From assembly GCA_002344005.1 (NCBI GenBank), contig DDTD01000082.1:121941-185940 (forward strand): 64,000 nt of DNA. Reading direction: 5' to 3'. The stretch is from Ignavibacteria bacterium UBA2373 (GTDB lineage Bacteria; Bacteroidota; Ignavibacteria; Kapaibacteriales; UBA961). A program made the position numbers and the translations under genes. This document shows positions 45,886-54,946 of this stretch, in pieces (the stretch's first letter is position 1; each line of letters begins with the position of its first letter). The notes beneath the pieces were generated by a model. The model saw only the letters and a program-made list of their open reading frames with translations, was not told where the DNA came from and searched no databases.

Positions 45886-46532
45886 TTTTTATCCTTCATA
45901 TCATGTTTTCCTAATTCTTCTATCAATCCTTTCAAGGGCGCTAAGCACTCATTACCGCCTTCAATTTCTTTGAGTAAAGCCTCTCGTAATGCTCTATGTT
46001 CTTCGATTTTACCGGCATCCGAAGACAGATGATTCAATTCATCAATAACTGCCATAAGCGAAGGAGCATACATGTTTATATCGCCATCATCTGTATCGGT
46101 TATTCCATCAAAAGCATTACTTTCTAAAACTATATCACCCTGTCCATTAGAGGCTTTTGTTATTCCGGCTGCTCCTATTTTACTTGCTTTTTCCCAATCG
46201 GATGTTAATTTTTGATAGCCAACACCTGACTTTAACTCATCTCCATACTCTGCAATATGAATAAATGCTTTCGTTGTTGAAGATTCCGCCTTATCAATTA
46301 TAGCATTGATGGTAGAGCTCTCTAAAGAACGAAGAAATGGAATTATACGATTTGTTAATGTATTCATTTTTTCAGGATTAGTTCCTTCAGCTTTGAAAAT
46401 AACTTTCCCATTTCTATCAATCATAATCATCGGATTATTTGCGGCATACTGATAAGTATTAAGACCTCTATACTTTTCCCACAAAGGGTCAACCGCCATA
46501 AACCTACCCGTAATATAATCATATTTTCTCAC
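45882..46532 (-). CDS. RHS core end with C-terminal toxin-like tip (orphan fragment)
   Basis: Residues 1-45 are the end of an RHS-repeat core (YDYITGRFMAVDPLWEKY, NPMIMIDRNGK). The remaining about 170 residues are a variable tip of polymorphic-toxin type. In the tip, VIDELNHLSSD resembles the HELxH zinc motif of metallopeptidase toxins but has Asp for the first His, so activity is doubtful. The frame and RHS similarity continue upstream of the GTG at 46532 to about 46610 (GFIGKELDSESDLADHGV), where the Rpn gene ends. No full-length RHS gene is attached, so this is an orphan tip, probably silent unless recombined. Confidence 0.68.
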   Translation of the reverse strand: MRKYDYITGRFMAVDPLWEKYRGLNTYQYAANNPMIMIDRNGKVIFKAEGTNPEKMNTLTNRIIPFLRSLESSTINAIIDKAESSTTKAFIHIAEYGDELKSGVGYQKLTSDWEKASKIGAAGITKASNGQGDIVLESNAFDGITDTDDGDINMYAPSLMAVIDELNHLSSDAGKIEEHRALREALLKEIEGGNECLAPLKGLIEELGKHDMKDKK

Positions 46533-46603
46533 ACCATGATCGGCAAGATCACTTTCACTGTCAAGCTCTTTGCCGATGAATCCCTGACGAGGGGAAATAG
46601 CAT

Positions 46604-47440
46604 TTACAAATCTTCAATGTCTTCGCGTGTAAGTCCAGTTGCTTGAATTATTGTCTCTATGGCAACTCCTAATTCTTTCAAAGATTTTGCAGTTTCAATC
46701 TTCCCCTCAATCTTGCCTTCATCATACGCTGTGTCTATAACACTTTTTAAATCCCTATATATCTTCAAACTATGCTCATAATTCGCATATTCTGCTGTGC
46801 CAAGTTTCGCTAATTCTGCTTTCGCAAATGCTTCACTGAATACTTCATCAGAAAATATTGATGGAATTGTTTGAAAATCTTCCAAATGTCGAATAAAATA
46901 AAGCCATTTATCCAAGCGTGTTCTAAGTTCTTCCTCTTTTAATCTGAAATTAGGCATTTCTATATAGATAAATGTTAATTTATCGTAAAACACTTTACCA
47001 TGTTGATTTTTCAGCTTTATCGTATGAACTACTTCGCTCTTTTCCGGCTCGGTTTCATAATCATCAAATGTAAAATCTAATATACCAACACAATACACCG
47101 CTTGTAAATTATAATTCCATTCGCCTTTTTCTGCTTGTTCTCTGATTGGGAAAGTCGAATAATAAATTGTACGCTCTTTGAAATAATTTTGCTTCGCTTT
47201 CTGTAATTCTACTATAAATTTCTCACCTTTTTCATTCTCACAATATATATCATAAATCACTTTCCTGTCAATATCGCTTTGACCAAGATGTTCCGTATTC
47301 TTAAAGTTCAGATCTACAATCTTTTCTTTCAGAGGCAATAAAGCATTCAGAAAGTCAATAAGCTGCGGCTTACTTGCTTCCTCGCCAAATATCTTCTTAA
47401 ATCCAAAATCCGTAAACGGATTGACATATTTTGCTTTCAC
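46604..47440 (-). CDS. Rpn-family recombination-promoting nuclease/PD-(D/E)XK transposase-like protein
   Basis: A 278-residue protein opening YVNPFTDFGFKKIFGEE, the signature of the Rpn/PDDEXK_2 family. The nuclease core is seen as DIYCENEKGEKFIVELQKAK (D...E-x-Q-K variant). The C-terminal helical tail has the usual ending LKELGVAIETIIQATGL. Such proteins stimulate RecA-independent recombination or are DNases. It lies between two different RHS remnants and its 3' end touches the downstream one, consistent with insertion or recombination at RHS sequence. It appears intact. Confidence 0.85.
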   Translation of the reverse strand: MKAKYVNPFTDFGFKKIFGEEASKPQLIDFLNALLPLKEKIVDLNFKNTEHLGQSDIDRKVIYDIYCENEKGEKFIVELQKAKQNYFKERTIYYSTFPIREQAEKGEWNYNLQAVYCVGILDFTFDDYETEPEKSEVVHTIKLKNQHGKVFYDKLTFIYIEMPNFRLKEEELRTRLDKWLYFIRHLEDFQTIPSIFSDEVFSEAFAKAELAKLGTAEYANYEHSLKIYRDLKSVIDTAYDEGKIEGKIETAKSLKELGVAIETIIQATGLTREDIEDL

Positions 47441-47457
47441 GTTTGTACCTTCTGTAC

Positions 47458-47854
47458 TTAATTATTACATTGTTGATTTTGCCGGGACCGACTCTTCCCA
47501 TGTGTGAAGCTGTCATCTACTTCTTCAAAACTACAAAACGGATATGAGATGACAATCAATATTCTTGCGCCATAGTCCAAACTATTTGCTTCTCCTTTTA
47601 TTTCATTGTCTTTTTCTTTGCCATTATACCCATAGCGGTAATCACTGCTCAGATCATAGTTGCCTGCCGTACCCGTCTGCTGCATTCCGAATGGGTAATA
47701 GTTCGCAATTACATATTTTTATTGTAAATGGCACTGTACTGACCGCCCGTGATTTGATGTCATTACTCACCACACGCACATTGTGATGCAAATCAAGAGA
47801 ATCATACATGAATGTCTCTTTATCACAACAATGGTAGCGTACCTTCTTTTGCAA
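47458..47854 (-). pseudogene. RHS core remnant, frameshifted and truncated
   Basis: Read on the minus strand, one frame gives HHNVRVVSNDIKSRAVSTVPF and a second frame gives NYYPFGMQQTGTAGNYDLSS, then YRYGYNGKEKDNEIKGEANS and LDYGARI, together the end of an RHS core. A frameshift lies near 47715, and similarity stops after GARI where YDPRxGRF is expected. No start codon context or long upstream RHS gene exists. The gap 47441-47905 holds nothing else I recognise. Confidence 0.75.
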
Positions 47855-47905
47855 TATACGGATTAACTGGAAAATTCTATGCTATTATTATGAGGTTTTT
47901 TCAAT

Positions 47906-48598
47906 TTAATCCCATGTGGGATTGGCTTTAAGTTCAATTATTTCGTGTGTCACAGGATGTTCAAAAGAAAGATATGTGGCGAAAAGTTTAAGATTAATGG
48001 TTTTTGTATATGTTCCATATTTACCGTCGCCAACTAATGGATATCCCATTTCTGCAAACGTTACTCTAATCTGATGATAACGTCCGGTAATGAGTTCAAT
48101 TTCAATTTCTGAAACATCATTTCTTTTATTGAGAAATCGCCACAATAATTGGGAGAGTTTTGCTCCGGGAGCATTTTGATGTACAATTTTAGCACATAAT
48201 TCAACTTCATCTTTGAGCAGCCATAATGATTCTGAAATCCACTCACCACTTACTTTCTTTTCTTTGTCAAGTAAATGATTATACTCTATTGAAATATCAC
48301 CGCTGACTAATGCACGGTATATTTTTTTCATTTGTTTATTTCTAATGATTTCAGCCAACCGTGATGTTGCTTTTGAAGTTTTACCGAAAATCATAACACC
48401 GCCAACAGGACGATCAAGACGATGAACAAGCCCGCAATAAACATTACCGGGTTTATCATACTTTTCTTTCAGATATAACTTACAATAACTAAGGACATCA
48501 TAATCACCGGATTTATCTGCTTGCACAGGAATATTAGCAGGTTTAATTATTCCCAGAAGATGATTATCTTCATAAATCACAGTAATGGGATTGGTCAT
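47906..48598 (-). CDS. RluA-family pseudouridine synthase
   Basis: A 230-residue pseudouridine synthase without an S4 domain, acting on rRNA or tRNA uridines. The catalytic Asp lies in VHRLDRPVGGVMIFGKT, and ELITGRYHQIRVTFAEMGYP is the C-terminal family motif. The start at 48598 overlaps the methyltransferase stop as ATGA; more upstream ATGs lie inside that gene. Last gene of the cobC-rodA-kdsA operon. Confidence 0.88.
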   Translation of the reverse strand: MTNPITVIYEDNHLLGIIKPANIPVQADKSGDYDVLSYCKLYLKEKYDKPGNVYCGLVHRLDRPVGGVMIFGKTSKATSRLAEIIRNKQMKKIYRALVSGDISIEYNHLLDKEKKVSGEWISESLWLLKDEVELCAKIVHQNAPGAKLSQLLWRFLNKRNDVSEIEIELITGRYHQIRVTFAEMGYPLVGDGKYGTYTKTINLKLFATYLSFEHPVTHEIIELKANPTWD

Positions 48599-49452
48599 GG
48601 AGTCCATCGCGCTGTTATCCCGCAAGGCAAAAGCATTGTGGGTTGTTTTTGAATCGGCAACGCTAATTCACCATATTCGATAGTGCCGGAAGGTAATTGA
48701 GAGGTAAGAACATTTTTTAAGACTATGGGAGAAATTGCCGTGGTGTAAGAATTAACCAAAAAGAATAAAGGTTTATCACTTAATAGACAAACAGATTCTT
48801 TGACAAGTTCGGCAAAATGTTTTTCAAATTTCCATGTTTCCCCATCCTTGCCTCGCCCATAACTTGGAGGGTCCATAATAATGCCATCATATTTTTTTCC
48901 TCTTCTCTGTTCTCTTTGTACGAATTTCAAACAATCGTCCACAATATAGCGAATTTTGTCATGTTCAATTCCATTACATTGAGCATTCTGTTTGCACCAA
49001 TCAACCATACCTTTTGCAGCATCAACATGGGTAACATGAGCACCTGCAACCGCCGCCGCAATTGTGGCTGCTCCCGTATAGCCAAAAAGATTCAAGATTG
49101 ATATTGGTCGTTTTGCCTTCTGTATGGATATCATAGTTTTATCCCAATTTACAGCTTGTTCGGGAAATAATCCTGTATGCTTAAAATCGGTAGGTCGGAC
49201 AATAAATTGTAATTGTTTGTAACGAATAGTCCACGATTGCGGTAATTGATTTTTTGTGTTCCATGAGCCACCGCCGGAAGTACTTCTTGTATAGACAGCA
49301 TCGGCATCGTTGATATTCATACCGGAGGGATTATTCCAGAGTACTTGCGGGTCAGGACGCACTAATAATTTATCGCCCCATCGCTCTTTTTTCATGCCGC
49401 CATGACATTCGATTATGGCGAAATCTTTCCAATCTTCTGCAACAAAGGTCAT
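48595..49452 (-). CDS. SAM-dependent methyltransferase, RlmI-like
   Basis: A 285-residue class I methyltransferase. The SAM loop is ILNLFGYTGAATIAAAVAGA and the catalytic motif IMDPPSYGRG, with TGLFPEQAVNW before them, as in the RlmI/RlmK (rRNA m5C/m7G) group; the PUA domain of RlmI is absent. Starts at the ATG at 49452, 5 bp after the kdsA stop; a longer start would overlap kdsA. Coupled to the RluA gene, so both probably modify RNA. Confidence 0.83.
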   Translation of the reverse strand: MTFVAEDWKDFAIIECHGGMKKERWGDKLLVRPDPQVLWNNPSGMNINDADAVYTRSTSGGGSWNTKNQLPQSWTIRYKQLQFIVRPTDFKHTGLFPEQAVNWDKTMISIQKAKRPISILNLFGYTGAATIAAAVAGAHVTHVDAAKGMVDWCKQNAQCNGIEHDKIRYIVDDCLKFVQREQRRGKKYDGIIMDPPSYGRGKDGETWKFEKHFAELVKESVCLLSDKPLFFLVNSYTTAISPIVLKNVLTSQLPSGTIEYGELALPIQKQPTMLLPCGITARWTP

Positions 49453-49457
49453 AATTA

Positions 49458-50285
49458 CTACGAAATATTTTTCAAAGATTGATTTTTCATAAATTTCCAC
49501 ATTGCAACATTATCTTGCATAAAAGGCAGAAATTCGCTCAGTGGCAATTGGGTAGCCGCATCAGACCAAGCTTGCGCGGGACGTGGATGTGTTTCCACGA
49601 ATAATCCATCAATACCTGTGGCAATAGCTGCACGTGTTAATGCTCTGATAAATTTCGGTTGACCACCGCTTTGTTCGCCACCACCGGGTTGTTGAACAGA
49701 ATGAGTAGCATCAAAAATTACAGGAAATCCACTCTCTTTCATTACAATAAGACCTCGCATATCAACAACTAAGTCATGATAGCCGAATGTTGTTCCTCTT
49801 TCGGTGAGCCACACATTCGGATTACCTTGGGCAGTGACTTTTTGTGCTTGTTTATACATATCCCCGGGAGCAAGGAATTGTCCTTTTTTGATATTGACCG
49901 TTTTACCTGTTTTAGCGGCAGCAATCAAAATATCGGTTTGTCTGCATAAAAAAGCAGGGATTTGCAAAACATCGGCAACCTGCGCCACCGAGTCGGCTTC
50001 TTCTGCACTGTGAATATCGGTCAATATTGGTAAAGAATATTTTTTCTTTATCTGAGCCAAATACTCAAGCGCAATATCATCACCCAAGGAAGAAAAAGAA
50101 CTAAGACTTGTACGATTGGCTTTTCTATACGATGCTTTGAAGATAATATTAACATCACGTTCTTGTTCTACACGGACGAGAGTCTCCGCAACTTCTTCGA
50201 GCATATCTAAAGATTCCACCACGCATGGACCGGCAATGACAGTCAATTTGTCGGGGTTAATTTTTGTTTTTTCTGAAATTATCAT
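49458..50285 (-). CDS. kdsA: 3-deoxy-8-phosphooctulonate synthase
   Basis: A 275-residue Kdo8P synthase that joins arabinose-5-phosphate and PEP for lipopolysaccharide core. IAGPCVVES at the N-terminus carries the metal-binding cysteine (Cys21) of the metal-dependent class, as opposed to the Asn of E. coli KdsA. Later motifs KASYRKANRTS and PVIFDATHSVQQPGG are intact. It implies an LPS-bearing outer membrane. It overlaps rodA by 4 bp (ATGA). Confidence 0.95.
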   Translation of the reverse strand: MIISEKTKINPDKLTVIAGPCVVESLDMLEEVAETLVRVEQERDVNIIFKASYRKANRTSLSSFSSLGDDIALEYLAQIKKKYSLPILTDIHSAEEADSVAQVADVLQIPAFLCRQTDILIAAAKTGKTVNIKKGQFLAPGDMYKQAQKVTAQGNPNVWLTERGTTFGYHDLVVDMRGLIVMKESGFPVIFDATHSVQQPGGGEQSGGQPKFIRALTRAAIATGIDGLFVETHPRPAQAWSDAATQLPLSEFLPFMQDNVAMWKFMKNQSLKNIS

Positions 50286-51559
50286 ACACCTTTCCTTCTA
50301 AGTGCTTTTTGACGATGTACATTAAGCACAGCACCAATCATGACCATATTAATAACAAGTGAAGTTCCGCCGGCACTCATAAAAGGAAGCGGAATCCCCA
50401 TAACTGGAAACCAGCCGATTGCCATCCCAACATTAACCACTACATGATAAAAGAACATTGTAGCTACGCCAAAACTAAGTAAACTACCATAACGTGATGT
50501 TGCAGTAGTTGCAGTATCTACACAACGATAGATAATCGTTCCCATGAAAAAGAGTATCGTTACACCACCAATAAAACCAAATTCTTCGGTTGGTACACAA
50601 AAGATGAAATCTGTCCATTGCTTGGGAATATATCGTAACTGTGTCTGTGTACCTTGTAAAAACCCTTTACCCGTAAAACCTCCGCTACCCACAGCAAGTA
50701 TAGATTGTATGACATTATAGCCACGACCTTTGGGATCGGAGTCAGGATTCAAGAATGTTTGAATACGTGCTTTTTGGTGGGGTTTCATAATACTATAAAC
50801 ATAGCCGGAAGAATATCCTGCACCTACGAGAACTGAAATACCAATAAGAGTAACAATTATTCCTCGTCTAAACAGCAGTGAGAAAGCAGAGAAAACAGCA
50901 GCAGTGACATAGAAAGTACTTTGACTCCAAAAAGCAGAAACTGCTACCAGCGGTGCTGTGACAATAATATAGAGAAAGTAGATATCTAAACCTGCCCATA
51001 AAGCCATACCGACAGCTAAAGCAATAAATACACTTGCAGAACCAAAATCAGGTTGTGCCATGATTAAAGCGATTGGAAGTCCAAATATCAACACCGTTAT
51101 TCCAGCATCTCGTAGCGTAGTGATATCCGTTCCTTTTTGAGATAAATATCGTGCCACAGCAGCAATTGTAGCAAATTTTACTAATTCCGCCGGCTGAAAT
51201 GTAAATGTACCAAGGGCAATCCAACTTCTTGATCCATAAACCTCCTTACCCAACGGTGTTAGGACAGCCCCAAGCAGGATAAGTCCAATAACAAAACCAA
51301 TATATGATAAATTAAATAAAAACCGTTCGGGCAAATATGCAACGATAACCATACAAACTAACCCAACTCCGGCATATTGAAGTTGTTTATTAAAAAACTC
51401 ACCTAAACCTGTATAGTATGTGGCACTATAAATAGAAATCAGACCACAAGTAATAAGAAGTATAGTAGCAAAAAATAAACTTAGATCGAATGTTTCAGCC
51501 GTTTTTGGTGCTCGCGTACTTGAATAGTCGGATTCTATAGCACTATCATATTGCATCAT
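50282..51559 (-). CDS. rodA: Rod-shape-determining protein RodA
   Basis: A 425-residue SEDS-family peptidoglycan glycosyltransferase with ten membrane segments. QPAELVKFATIAAVARYLS and QPDFGSASV hold conserved residues including the catalytic Asp, and GIPLPFMSAGGTSL is the C-terminal SEDS signature. With a PBP2 partner it builds the lateral wall; no pbp2 or mreB is in the window. The ATG overlaps the preceding stop by 1 bp (TAATG). Confidence 0.93.
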   Translation of the reverse strand: MMQYDSAIESDYSSTRAPKTAETFDLSLFFATILLITCGLISIYSATYYTGLGEFFNKQLQYAGVGLVCMVIVAYLPERFLFNLSYIGFVIGLILLGAVLTPLGKEVYGSRSWIALGTFTFQPAELVKFATIAAVARYLSQKGTDITTLRDAGITVLIFGLPIALIMAQPDFGSASVFIALAVGMALWAGLDIYFLYIIVTAPLVAVSAFWSQSTFYVTAAVFSAFSLLFRRGIIVTLIGISVLVGAGYSSGYVYSIMKPHQKARIQTFLNPDSDPKGRGYNVIQSILAVGSGGFTGKGFLQGTQTQLRYIPKQWTDFIFCVPTEEFGFIGGVTILFFMGTIIYRCVDTATTATSRYGSLLSFGVATMFFYHVVVNVGMAIGWFPVMGIPLPFMSAGGTSLVINMVMIGAVLNVHRQKALRRKGV

Positions 51560-52125
51560 TAAACCCGATTAATAAATTCTACACTATAATTATTATCTTC
51601 AAAGACAAGTTTAGTGACTCCTCCATACGCCAAACGAATATCAAAGGTCTTTTGGAATGGTATTTCGAGAGCAAAGGATAATAGACAACGAATAACTCCG
51701 GCGTGGGTAACCATAATAACATTCTGATTATTCTTCGCAGAAACCTCTTTGAAACACTCGATTGAACGATTATACAAATCGGTATAACTTTCACCACCGG
51801 GACAACGAATATTCACAAAATCTTGCATCCACATTTCCAGAATATCCGGTTCAATGTCATCCCAGCGTTTGAGTTCCCAATCACCGAAATGGAGTTCCAT
51901 CAAACGTCTATCTTGTACTACAGGCCTTTTTGCCAAAACTTCCGCAAGTTGCACACATCGTCGAGAGGCACTCGTAATTGTGTAAGCACTTTGTTTGTCA
52001 GGTATTAGACGCGCAGTATCATTGGCTTCTTGAAGAAAAGTAGAAAATAAATTTACTTCCGCCTGTCCATAACATAGCCCTTTTTCAACATTGACAGAAG
52101 TATGTCGGACGATATAAATATCCAC
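51559..52125 (-). CDS. Histidine phosphatase, alpha-ribazole phosphatase-like
   Basis: A 188-residue phosphoglycerate-mutase-fold phosphatase. The RHT motif (VRHTSV) holds the phospho-accepting His, ELHFGDWE the acid, and VTHAGVIRC the second His. GDWE and HAGVIR match CobC-type alpha-ribazole phosphatases of cobalamin assembly, but no other cobalamin genes are here, so the substrate is open. First gene of the operon running to the RluA gene. Confidence 0.82.
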   Translation of the reverse strand: MDIYIVRHTSVNVEKGLCYGQAEVNLFSTFLQEANDTARLIPDKQSAYTITSASRRCVQLAEVLAKRPVVQDRRLMELHFGDWELKRWDDIEPDILEMWMQDFVNIRCPGGESYTDLYNRSIECFKEVSAKNNQNVIMVTHAGVIRCLLSFALEIPFQKTFDIRLAYGGVTKLVFEDNNYSVEFINRV

Positions 52126-52249
52126 AATTATTGTATCCGGGAATTAATAAACGAAATTCGAGAAATGCTATGTTCAAGGTTCCATGAATTGTAAGAACTA
52201 AAGCAAAGTGAAACGACTTTGAGGAAGATCACTCATTGTACTTATAAAA

Positions 52250-52285
52250 CTAAACCCCAGAAAGTGATGCTCACGACTGGGGTCT
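52250..52285 (-). terminator. Probable terminator after tRNA-Leu
   Basis: On the minus strand ACCCCAG and CTGGGGT pair across a loop of about 16 bases, followed by TTTAGTTTT. Plausible but with a long loop and imperfect T-run. Confidence 0.5.
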
Positions 52286-52293
52286 ATTCTTAA

Positions 52294-52382
52294 TGGTGCC
52301 CGGGGCGGGACTTGAACCCGCACGACCTTCTACGGTCCCAGGATTTTAAGTCCTGTGCGTCTGCCGATTTCGCCACCCGGGC
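52294..52382 (-). tRNA. tRNA-Leu (anticodon TAA)
   Basis: The minus strand gives acceptor GCCCGGG/CCCGGGC, a long variable arm (GGGACCGTAGAAGGTC region), anticodon stem with loop CTTAAAA (anticodon TAA), T loop TTCAAGT and an encoded CCA (52294-52296). 89 nt, a normal class II tRNA. Confidence 0.95.
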
Positions 52383-52395
52383 AGATATTTGAGTG

Positions 52396-52425
52396 CGAAA
52401 ATACGAAAATGATTGTGTTTACCAA
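52396..52425 (-). promoter_or_regulatory. Promoter of tRNA-Leu
   Basis: On the minus strand TTGG (52422-52425), 18 bp, TATTTTCG (52396-52403), 13 nt before the tRNA. One base off the -7 consensus. Confidence 0.68.
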
Positions 52426-52466
52426 CACTAAACTTACGATTTTTGTGTAGAAATTATCTATTCTAT

Positions 52467-53606
52467 ATGAAAAACAAATTCAGTTATATTTGTATCTCTT
52501 TGTTATTATTTGCTTTGGGCGGTTGTGCATCCAAGAACGAAGTTATTGCCCCTTCTCCTGAGCAAACTCCGGTACCCTTCATATCAATCATTTCCATTCC
52601 TTCAGCAATTGAAGGAACGACTAATGTACAATACACTTTTTCGACAATACAGAAAAATATCCCGAATGATGTCAGGTTTCATTGGACCATGGATGATTCT
52701 CATAATCCTGTCATATTATCCCCCTCACAAGCATTTCAATATACCTTTACTACAGATGGATTCTATATACTGCGACTTGAGGTAGTACATTCAACCACTG
52801 CTTCCCTCATTACATCCGCCAGACTCAAATTAAATATCAGAAGCACTCTCCCGAAAATCAAAGAAGTTCTTGTACAGAGCGGATCATTCACTATGGGCAA
52901 ACAAAATGAATTTTCAGAAAGTCCGGTACGATCGGTCAGAATTAGCTCCTCATTCTATATTGCAGAAACCGAAATAACTCAAAAGCAATGGACTGATGTG
53001 TTCGGGCACAATCCGTCATGGTTCAAGGGTGAAAATTTACCTGTAGAAACAATTTCATGGTTCGAAGCTCTCGAGTTTTGCAATTCTCTTTCGATACGCA
53101 GTGGTTTGGAACCATGTTATACGATCTTTGAAAACGATAGCGTACAATGTGATTTCACTCGCAATGGATATAGATTGCCGACAGAAATGGAATGGGAATA
53201 TGCAGCAAGAGCCGGAGCTGTATGGGACACACCCAATGGAAATATTTCAAGTACGATTGATGGTTGTTTACCATTAGATAATGCTCTCAACTCGGTTGCA
53301 TGGTACTGTGGTAACTCAGAATTTACCACACATGAGGTTGCGAAAAAACAGCCCAATCAATGGGGTTTATACGATATGTTAGGTAATGTACAAGAATGGT
53401 GCTGGGATTGGTACGATACATATTATTATGAAATATCTCCTGTCTTGGACGCTAAGGGACCATCTTCTGGAAAGACGAAAACATGTCGGGGTGGCTCTTG
53501 GTATAATCAAGTCTTTTTATCTCGCCTATCAGCACGAATGTTTTATCGTCCGAGTAATAGAACAAATATCATTGGCTTCAGAATTGTAAGAAAAGCGGAA
53601 TTATGA
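52467..53606 (+). CDS. FGE/SUMF1-domain lipoprotein with PKD-like domain
   Basis: A 379-residue lipoprotein from the ATG at 52467; the lipobox LGGC places the lipid on Cys20. Residues about 35-125 are a PKD/Ig-like domain, and residues about 135-375 are a formylglycine-generating-enzyme-like domain (GSFTMGKQNEFSESPV, RLPTEMEWEYAARAG, NVQEWCWDWY, GFRIVRKA). True sulfatase-activating function is doubtful because no sulfatase is near and the copper-binding cysteines cannot be placed. The stop overlaps the cytochrome start by 4 bp, tying it to a heme protein in the periplasm or at the outer surface. Confidence 0.85.
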   Translation: MKNKFSYICISLLLFALGGCASKNEVIAPSPEQTPVPFISIISIPSAIEGTTNVQYTFSTIQKNIPNDVRFHWTMDDSHNPVILSPSQAFQYTFTTDGFYILRLEVVHSTTASLITSARLKLNIRSTLPKIKEVLVQSGSFTMGKQNEFSESPVRSVRISSSFYIAETEITQKQWTDVFGHNPSWFKGENLPVETISWFEALEFCNSLSIRSGLEPCYTIFENDSVQCDFTRNGYRLPTEMEWEYAARAGAVWDTPNGNISSTIDGCLPLDNALNSVAWYCGNSEFTTHEVAKKQPNQWGLYDMLGNVQEWCWDWYDTYYYEISPVLDAKGPSSGKTKTCRGGSWYNQVFLSRLSARMFYRPSNRTNIIGFRIVRKAEL

Positions 53607-54946
53607 ATATAAACATAAAAATACCATTACTTCTTTTTTGTATAATCACAATCGGTCTATTGTATGGTTGCGGTGAAGAAACCATTATTCACGATCAACC
53701 CAATAACACCGATTCAGCACATATATTTCGCACTGCCTTCACAGAACCCGAACAATGCGCTTCATGCCACCCTAAGCATTTTAAAGAATGGCAAATTTCA
53801 ATGCATGCTTATGCGATGAAAGATCCTGTGTTTCATGCATTAGACAGCATAGGACAAATACGAAGCAATAATCGGCTTAATCAGTTTTGCAGAGAATGTC
53901 ACAGCCCAATAGGTTCACTCGGCAGAGAAACGCCGATTGGATATAACCGTAACACAATCTCAAAACTCGCAGCTCACGGGATAAGTTGCGATGTATGTCA
54001 CTCAATGAAATCCCCGAATCCGGGTGGAAATATACCAACATTTCGTACAGATAAGGTGAAGCAAGGAAGTATTCCCAATCCTATCGAAAACAGTTTTCAT
54101 AAATCTGAATTTGTTCCCAAATACGCTACATCAGAAATTTGCGAACCATGCCACATGGTTACTTCACCCAATGGTATTGTTGTTGAAGAAACATTTAAAG
54201 AATGGAAACAAAGTGTGTATCCCGCCAGACCGGTAAGTTGCCAAGAATGTCACATGCACTATAGTGAGGCTCCGGCAGCGATAGGTGGTCCAATACGAAA
54301 AGTACATGAACATAAAATGATTGGGGTAGATATTCCGCTAACCGATGATTTTCCGGGCAGAGAAGAAACAATTAAAGCAGTTGATTCTTTATTGCGCTTT
54401 TCCTCTAAATATTCGATTTTTGCTCCTGACTCTGTACGTCGTAATACATCTTTCAAAGTCAGAGGAACTGTCTATAATTCTACAACAGGGCATAATTTAC
54501 CATCCGGTACAATTTATGAAAGACAAATGTGGATTGAAATGTTGGCAATAGATAAAAGCACAGGTGATACACTCTATAAATCAGGTACGCTTGATGTTAA
54601 TGGAGATCTGCGCAATCACAATAGTGAATACGTGAAAAAAGGATTAATCAGTAAAGACAATGATTTAACTATTTTTAATGGTATAGCAAAAAAACATGGT
54701 AAAGAAATTGACTTTTTTTGGGAAGCAGATGCAATTGAAAATAGAACTATTCCGCCATTTGAATCAAGAAGCGGGCTTTACTCTCTTCCATCATTAAATG
54801 TCAATGGAACAATAATCATTATTTCCAGATTAAAATTCAGAGCACTTCCCCCCTATTTACTACGAAAAATAGGACATTCTTCACTTGTCAAGAAACTGGT
54901 AATCTTCACAATGGATGAACAAAGAAAAGAAATTGTTGTCTATTAA
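53603..54946 (+). CDS. Pentaheme cytochrome c lipoprotein (c554-like)
   Basis: A 447-residue exported protein with lipobox LYGC (Cys23). Five CxxCH heme-binding motifs are counted: CASCH, CRECH, CDVCH, CEPCH and CQECH, all in residues about 50-215, with spacing like the cytochrome c554/c-prime family. The C-terminal half (about 245-447) is a beta-rich domain with TTGHNLPSG, where an extra His could serve as a heme ligand. It should carry electrons in the periplasm. Translationally coupled (ATGA) to the FGE-like lipoprotein; convergent with lysA with a 4-bp overlap. Confidence 0.85.
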   Translation: MNINIKIPLLLFCIITIGLLYGCGEETIIHDQPNNTDSAHIFRTAFTEPEQCASCHPKHFKEWQISMHAYAMKDPVFHALDSIGQIRSNNRLNQFCRECHSPIGSLGRETPIGYNRNTISKLAAHGISCDVCHSMKSPNPGGNIPTFRTDKVKQGSIPNPIENSFHKSEFVPKYATSEICEPCHMVTSPNGIVVEETFKEWKQSVYPARPVSCQECHMHYSEAPAAIGGPIRKVHEHKMIGVDIPLTDDFPGREETIKAVDSLLRFSSKYSIFAPDSVRRNTSFKVRGTVYNSTTGHNLPSGTIYERQMWIEMLAIDKSTGDTLYKSGTLDVNGDLRNHNSEYVKKGLISKDNDLTIFNGIAKKHGKEIDFFWEADAIENRTIPPFESRSGLYSLPSLNVNGTIIIISRLKFRALPPYLLRKIGHSSLVKKLVIFTMDEQRKEIVVY

